From Saccharopolyspora soli (GTDB taxonomy: Bacteria > Actinomycetota > Actinomycetes > Mycobacteriales > Pseudonocardiaceae): a stretch of DNA of 64,000 nt. The position numbers and the translations under genes are program-made. The stretch is from the NCBI RefSeq assembly GCF_022678645.1, contig NZ_JALBWV010000034.1, positions 26,914-90,913 on the forward strand, written 5' to 3'. Below are positions 60,361 to 64,000 of this stretch, one piece after another. A model generated the notes under the pieces. It was not told the DNA's origin and made no database searches. It saw only the letters and a list, made by a program, of their open reading frames with translations. Positions within the stretch are counted from its first letter, which is position 1. Every line of letters starts with the position of its first letter.

Positions 60361-61371
60361 TCAGCCAGAGGTCCCGCGAACGACGAGTTGTGGTGCCAGC
60401 AGCGCTGGCTCGGGTATGGCGGCATCCCGCAGTACCGCTTGCAACTGGTGGATGCACTGCGCCGCCACTTCCGCGACCGGCTGGGATACGCTGGTCAGGC
60501 CCAACATCTCCGCGACCGGAGTGTCGTCGAAACCCGTTACGGCGACGTCGGTTCCCGGATTCAGGCCCCGCTCGCGCAGCTCGCTGACAACTCCGAGTGC
60601 CAGCGAGTCGCTCGTGCAGACGAAACCGGTGGGAGGGTCGGCCGACAGCAACCGGTCCACGGCGGCTCGGCCACCGTCGATCCCATCGGCCACTTCGACG
60701 GTCCGGTCATCGGTGAGACCCGCCTCACGCATGGCGCGTTGCCAACCGGCGCGCCGGTCGTCGCCGGAACCCGACCCGGCTGGCCAGCCCACGAAGGCGA
60801 TCCGCTGGTGTCCGCGTTGGATGAGGTGGTCGGTGGCGAGCTCGGTCCCGGTGGCGCCGTCGACATCCACCCATGCGTGGTTCTCCGTTGCTCCCCAGGG
60901 CCTGCCAAATGTGACGAACGGGAGCTTCTGCTCCCGCAGCCACTGGGTTCGGGCATCGCCGTGGTGCGTTCCGGTGAGCACGAACGCGTCGACGCCCACG
61001 GTGTCGACCAGTTCGCCGTAGGCCCGGACCTCCGCGTCGTCGTCGCGCGCGGTGAACAACATGATGTGGTGGTCGTGCTCTTCCGCCGTCGCCGTCAGGG
61101 AATGCAGGAACCGGTCGAGCACGACACCGCTGATCCCGTCGCCGATGGGATCGATGCGCAGGCCGATGACCTGCGAACGGTGGGTGCGCAGCTGGCGCGC
61201 GGCCCGGTGCGGGCGGTAGCCCTGCTGCTCGATGACCGCCTGCACCCGCTCCCGTGTCTCCGAGTTGACCAGTTCGGGCGCGTTGAGCACGTTCGACACG
61301 GTCTGCCGCGAGACCTTCGCCTGCTTGGCCACCGAGTTCAGGGTCGGCCGAGCCGAACTGTCCGCAGTCAC
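60361..61371 (-). CDS. LacI-family transcriptional repressor
   Basis: A 336-residue LacI-type regulator. The HTH is TLNSVAKQAKVSRQTVSNVL with the hinge helix RAARQLRTHRSQVIGLRIDP. The periplasmic-binding-protein-like sensor domain follows (AFVLTGTHHGDARTQWLREQ, AFVGWPAGSGSGDDRRAGWQ, DVAVTGFDDTPVAEMLGLTS). It is the first gene of the operon with the binding protein and two permeases, and is divergent from the glucosidase gene. Three TTGAWCGWTCAA boxes in the shared promoter region are its likely operators, so it should repress both directions until the sugar is present. Confidence 0.93.
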   Translation of the reverse strand: MTADSSARPTLNSVAKQAKVSRQTVSNVLNAPELVNSETRERVQAVIEQQGYRPHRAARQLRTHRSQVIGLRIDPIGDGISGVVLDRFLHSLTATAEEHDHHIMLFTARDDDAEVRAYGELVDTVGVDAFVLTGTHHGDARTQWLREQKLPFVTFGRPWGATENHAWVDVDGATGTELATDHLIQRGHQRIAFVGWPAGSGSGDDRRAGWQRAMREAGLTDDRTVEVADGIDGGRAAVDRLLSADPPTGFVCTSDSLALGVVSELRERGLNPGTDVAVTGFDDTPVAEMLGLTSVSQPVAEVAAQCIHQLQAVLRDAAIPEPALLAPQLVVRGTSG

Positions 61372-61396
61372 CGCTGGTTTCTCCTCGTGATCAGGA

Positions 61397-61408
61397 TTGA
61401 TCGTTCAA
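61397..61408. promoter_or_regulatory. LacI operator box 1
   Basis: TTGATCGTTCAA, one mismatch from a perfect 12-bp palindrome. It lies 26 bases from the LacI start codon and is exactly 20 bp (two helical turns) from box 2. Confidence 0.75.
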
Positions 61409-61416
61409 ATTCGGTT

Positions 61417-61428
61417 TTGAACGTTCAA
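61417..61428. promoter_or_regulatory. LacI operator box 2
   Basis: TTGAACGTTCAA, a perfect 12-bp palindrome with the central CG that LacI-family proteins prefer. The other two boxes differ from it at one position each. Confidence 0.8.
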
Positions 61429-61482
61429 GGTGGCGTGTAGCGTGACCCGTTGAACCCGCGCCCGTCAAGCCCCGGATCAAAC

Positions 61483-61512
61483 TTGACAGCGGGATGGTTT
61501 GAACGATCAAAT
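61483..61512 (+). promoter_or_regulatory. Glucosidase promoter with overlapping LacI operator box 3
   Basis: TTGACA (61483-61488) and TCAAAT (61507-61512) are 18 bases apart and direct transcription to the glucosidase gene. Operator box 3, TTGAACGATCAA at 61499-61510, covers the spacer and -10 box, so repressor binding would block polymerase directly. Confidence 0.7.
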
Positions 61513-61573
61513 CCGCTGGCGCGGTTGGCCGGGCCGCAAGGCGCGAGTTGTCCGAACAAGGGAGTCTCGACAC

Positions 61574-63625
61574 ATGGCCGCACGGCAACCCCTCCTGCAC
61601 GACCTCGCGGTAGCGCTGCGCACACCCACCGTTGTCTTGTCCGGAGTGGACGGACAGATCCGGGACACCGGCACGCAAGGCGTGCTGTTCGCGGATGTCC
61701 GCGTGCTCAGCCGTGCTGTCCTGACCGTTGCCGGAGACGAGCCGGAGCCGATCGGCCATGACGCGATCGACGCCGCGACCGAGCGGTTCACCGCGCTGCT
61801 GCGCGGCCCCTGGGACGTCGGAGCGGACCCGACCGCATGGCTTCACCGGCATCGCACGGTGACGCCGGACGGGGTGTCCGAGACTTTTGAAGTGGTCAGC
61901 CGGTCCGAACGCCCGGTGCAGTGCCAGCTCACCCTGTCGCTGGCGGCGGACCTGGCGCCGATCGAGGTGATCAAGTCGGGCAACCGGCACGATCCGCGAG
62001 CACCCCGCATCGAAGAAGACGGCTTGGTCTGGGAAACCAACGGTGTGCTGATCAGGCTGGCCGCCCCGGACGGCGAGTTCGAGCTGCTTTCCGACAGCAC
62101 CGCAGCCGTCCGGTGGACGGTGGACCTAGCTGGCCCGGCGACGCAGCGCTGCGACTGGACGTTGACGGTGCAGGATTCCGGCTCCGTCGTGCATCCTGCA
62201 CGGCAGATGTTGCCGCAGCCGAACAAGGTCCGCGCCGGGGACTGGCGTTTGGCCGATCTGGTGCGGCGCTCGGTGGACGATCTCAACGGACTCCTGGCTC
62301 GCCACGGCGACGACACGTTCGCGGCAGCCGGGGCGCCGTGGTACCTGACGCTGTTCGGGCGGGATTCGATCTGGGCGGCACGGTTGCTGCTTCCGCTGGG
62401 TGTCGAACTCGCCGCTGGAACACTGCGAACGCTGGCCCGATTGCAGGGCACGAAGCTGGATCCCGAGACGGGCGAGGCGCCGGGCAAGATCCCGCACGAA
62501 CTCCGCCGGAGCGCATTCGAACCCGGCACCGCCACATCGCTCCCACCGCTTTACTACGGCACGATCGACGCCACCCCGCTGTGGATCTGCCTGCTGCACG
62601 ACGCCTGGCGATGGGGCATGCCGGACTCCGAAGTGGCGGCGCTGCTGCCGAATCTGCTCGCCGCGCTCGACTGGATCCGCGGCCACTCCGACATCGACGG
62701 CGACGGATTCGCCGAGTACATCGACGAATCCGGCCGCGGGCTGGCCAACCAGGGCTGGAAGGATTCCTGGGACGCGATCCGATTCTCCGATGGCGACCGG
62801 GCGGATCCCCCGGTCGCCCTGGTCGAGGTGCAGGGCTACCTGCACGAGGCGGCCTGCCGAGGGGCGGACCTGCTTGCGGCGTTCGGCCGCGACGGAGCGG
62901 ACGACTGGCGCCGGTTCGCCGCGGAGCTGACCGAGAAGTTCCGCGCCGAGTTCTGGGTTTCCGACCAGGCCGGGCCATATCCGGCGCTCGCGCTGGACGG
63001 CGGCAAGAAACCGGTCGACGCGCTGACCAGCAATATCGGGCACCTGCTGGGAACTGGGCTGCTGACCGAGACGGAAAGCCAGCAGGTCGGAAGGCGGCTG
63101 CTCGGCTCCGACATGGCAGGCGGATTCGGACTGCGCACCATGTCCGACGCGGCGGGCGGATACTCCCCGCTGAGCTACCACTGCGGTTCGGTGTGGCCAC
63201 ACGACACGGCGATCGCCATCCTCGGGCTGACCCGCTCCGGACAACGAGACCGAGCCGCGGAACTCGGCCGCCAAATCCTGCACGCAGGCGCAGGTTTCGG
63301 CTGGCGGCTGCCGGAACTGTTCTCCGGCTACGGCATCCAGGACACCGGCACGCCGATCCCGTACCCGGCATCCTGCCGCCCCCAAGCGTGGTCGGCGGCG
63401 GCCGCGATCGCGGTGCTGCAAGCCTTCCTCGGCCTGGAGGTCGACGTCCCGGCCCGGCAGATCGTCATCCGCCCACCGAAACCAAGCCCCGTCGGTGCCC
63501 TGGAAGTCGAAGGACTCGTGGTAGCGGATGCCCGACTGGACATCGCGATCGACGCCGAAGGCAACGTCCGCCACGTCCAAGCCCCGGAGGGCTACCGCGT
63601 GATCACAGGCTCCTCGGTGTTCTGA
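61574..63625 (+). CDS. Glycogen debranching-type glucosidase (amylo-alpha-1,6-glucosidase family)
   Basis: A 683-residue cytosolic glycoside hydrolase. Residues about 1-215 are the glycogen-debranching N-terminal beta-sandwich (PTVVLSGVDGQIRDTGTQGV, LFADVRVLSRAVLTV). Residues about 240-650 form an (alpha/alpha)6 barrel: APWYLTLFGRDSIWAARLLL, YGTIDATPLWICLLHDAW, GLANQGWKDSWDAIRF with the likely catalytic acid, and YHCGSVWPHDTAIAILGL. It probably removes glucose from alpha-linked oligosaccharides taken up by the adjoining transporter. ATG 61574 has GGGAG nine bases upstream. Expression is predicted to be LacI-controlled. Confidence 0.88.
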   Translation: MAARQPLLHDLAVALRTPTVVLSGVDGQIRDTGTQGVLFADVRVLSRAVLTVAGDEPEPIGHDAIDAATERFTALLRGPWDVGADPTAWLHRHRTVTPDGVSETFEVVSRSERPVQCQLTLSLAADLAPIEVIKSGNRHDPRAPRIEEDGLVWETNGVLIRLAAPDGEFELLSDSTAAVRWTVDLAGPATQRCDWTLTVQDSGSVVHPARQMLPQPNKVRAGDWRLADLVRRSVDDLNGLLARHGDDTFAAAGAPWYLTLFGRDSIWAARLLLPLGVELAAGTLRTLARLQGTKLDPETGEAPGKIPHELRRSAFEPGTATSLPPLYYGTIDATPLWICLLHDAWRWGMPDSEVAALLPNLLAALDWIRGHSDIDGDGFAEYIDESGRGLANQGWKDSWDAIRFSDGDRADPPVALVEVQGYLHEAACRGADLLAAFGRDGADDWRRFAAELTEKFRAEFWVSDQAGPYPALALDGGKKPVDALTSNIGHLLGTGLLTETESQQVGRRLLGSDMAGGFGLRTMSDAAGGYSPLSYHCGSVWPHDTAIAILGLTRSGQRDRAAELGRQILHAGAGFGWRLPELFSGYGIQDTGTPIPYPASCRPQAWSAAAAIAVLQAFLGLEVDVPARQIVIRPPKPSPVGALEVEGLVVADARLDIAIDAEGNVRHVQAPEGYRVITGSSVF

Positions 63626-63943
63626 GTGGTCGCGTTCAGTGAACCAAATAGTTACTTGAGTTCAAGATTGAGTAACTCGATCGTTGCTCAGCTGGCGGCG
63701 TAATGACGGGGACATCCGCGCCGGGGTCCTGTTGCTCTGGTCGACGATCTCACTGCCTGGCGGTTCCGCGAGAGAGTGCGGCGGCTTTGCGTTCGCACCT
63801 GGGACTGTGGCTCTGTCGGCACGTCACCCGAGTTCGTGTGGGCTCGTGCCCGCGGTTGCGTTGATCTTGATCGCCAGCTTCCTGACGATCGAGGCGTTGC
63901 CCGCGATCAAGCATCGAAGAACTCCAACCTAAATAACTGTTCT
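63626..63943. other. Intergenic region with a weak inverted repeat
   Basis: No supported gene. AGTTACT (63650-63656) and AGTAACT (63671-63677) form 7-bp inverted arms 14 bases apart and share the GTTACT half-site of the operator at 63962-63985, so the same regulator may bind both. An open frame at 63684-63932 shows no family features. Confidence 0.35.
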
Positions 63944-64000
63944 TTGACTTGTGCCGCCTCCACTAGTAACCTCCTAGTTACTAGTCTGAGTGTTGAGGAG
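63944..64000 (+). promoter_or_regulatory. Promoter and operator of a gene starting just beyond the window
   Basis: TTGACT (63944-63949) and a weak -10 (TAACCT, 63967-63972) are 17 bases apart. An inverted repeat with perfect 9-bp arms, ACTAGTAAC and GTTACTAGT around CTCCTA, covers the -10 region at 63962-63985. The window ends in GAGGAG, a Shine-Dalgarno, so a start codon should follow within about ten bases. The shape suits a MarR- or TetR-type operator. Confidence 0.7.

Noticed and set aside
63684..63932. 82-codon ORF near the right edge
   Set aside because: No start-site support and no family; the region looks like promoter DNA.

Overview
The window looks like chromosomal DNA of a filamentous, high-GC actinomycete, most plausibly from the Pseudonocardiales (a Saccharopolyspora-like genus is my best guess, by inference only). 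The grounds are high GC with frequent GTG/TTG starts, several PF04672 S-adenosylmethionine-dependent methyltransferases, a DUF5753 XRE regulator with a DUF397 partner and a small WVPARGERHA-type zinc-ribbon protein, a DinB/DUF664 protein, a CmtR/CtpG-type metal pair, and a eukaryote-like single-chain acyl-CoA carboxylase. I saw no rRNA, tRNA, CRISPR array or intact insertion sequence.

Layout. 1-5.4 kb: a truncated rifampicin-monooxygenase-like flavoprotein, a class A beta-lactamase, a PF04672 methyltransferase, then a WhiJ/BldB-type developmental module whose divergent halves are separated by a perfect 16-bp palindrome. 5.4-7.6 kb: a PAS-PAS-GGDEF-EAL cyclic-di-GMP protein with a 36-bp perfect palindrome inside its coding sequence, followed by an IS5-type transposase remnant. 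8-16.4 kb: an alpha-galactoside utilisation locus (FCD regulator, binding protein, two permeases, cytosolic GH36 and secreted GH27 alpha-galactosidases). 16.4-21.4 kb: a hydroxyquinol (1,2,4-trihydroxybenzene) catabolic set in which maleylacetate reductase and hydroxyquinol 1,2-dioxygenase are one protein, with a flavin hydroxylase and a frameshifted AraC regulator. 21.4-23.5 kb: a second PF04672 methyltransferase, a DinB protein and two gene remnants. 23.8-30.4 kb: a 1514-residue WXG/RHS polymorphic toxin with an EndoU-like tip, an APH-family kinase and a secreted GH16 glucanase. 30.5-36 kb: the 1825-residue acyl-CoA carboxylase. 36-43.3 kb: mixed stress and resistance genes (AraC, VOC, UvrA-like ABC protein, HxlR, F420-type oxidoreductase, methyltransferase, ArsC).

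43.3-54.7 kb is rich in metal- and redox-related genes: a protein with four CxxC/CxxH units, pyrophosphatase, an APC transporter, a copper cassette (CopZ-like chaperone, TauE/SafE-cupredoxin fusion, DUF6153-like protein), a BlaI/M56 pair (the M56 frameshifted), an NlpC/P60 hydrolase, and a CmtR-like sensor transcribed with a CtpG-like P-type ATPase. 54.7-57.1 kb: an ABC-F protein and a TetR regulator. 57.1-63.6 kb: a second sugar-import operon (LacI, binding protein, two permeases) divergent from a glycogen-debranching-type glucosidase, with three near-identical LacI operator boxes between them. The right edge ends on a promoter with a strong inverted repeat and a Shine-Dalgarno sequence whose gene starts just outside.

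Functionally the window is mainly accessory: carbohydrate and aromatic catabolism under local regulators, metal homeostasis, and one contact-dependent or type VII style toxin. Two genes (AraC at 20.4-21.4 kb, M56 at 49.7-50.6 kb) each appear to lack a single base, so either they are recent pseudogenes or the assembly has single-base errors.
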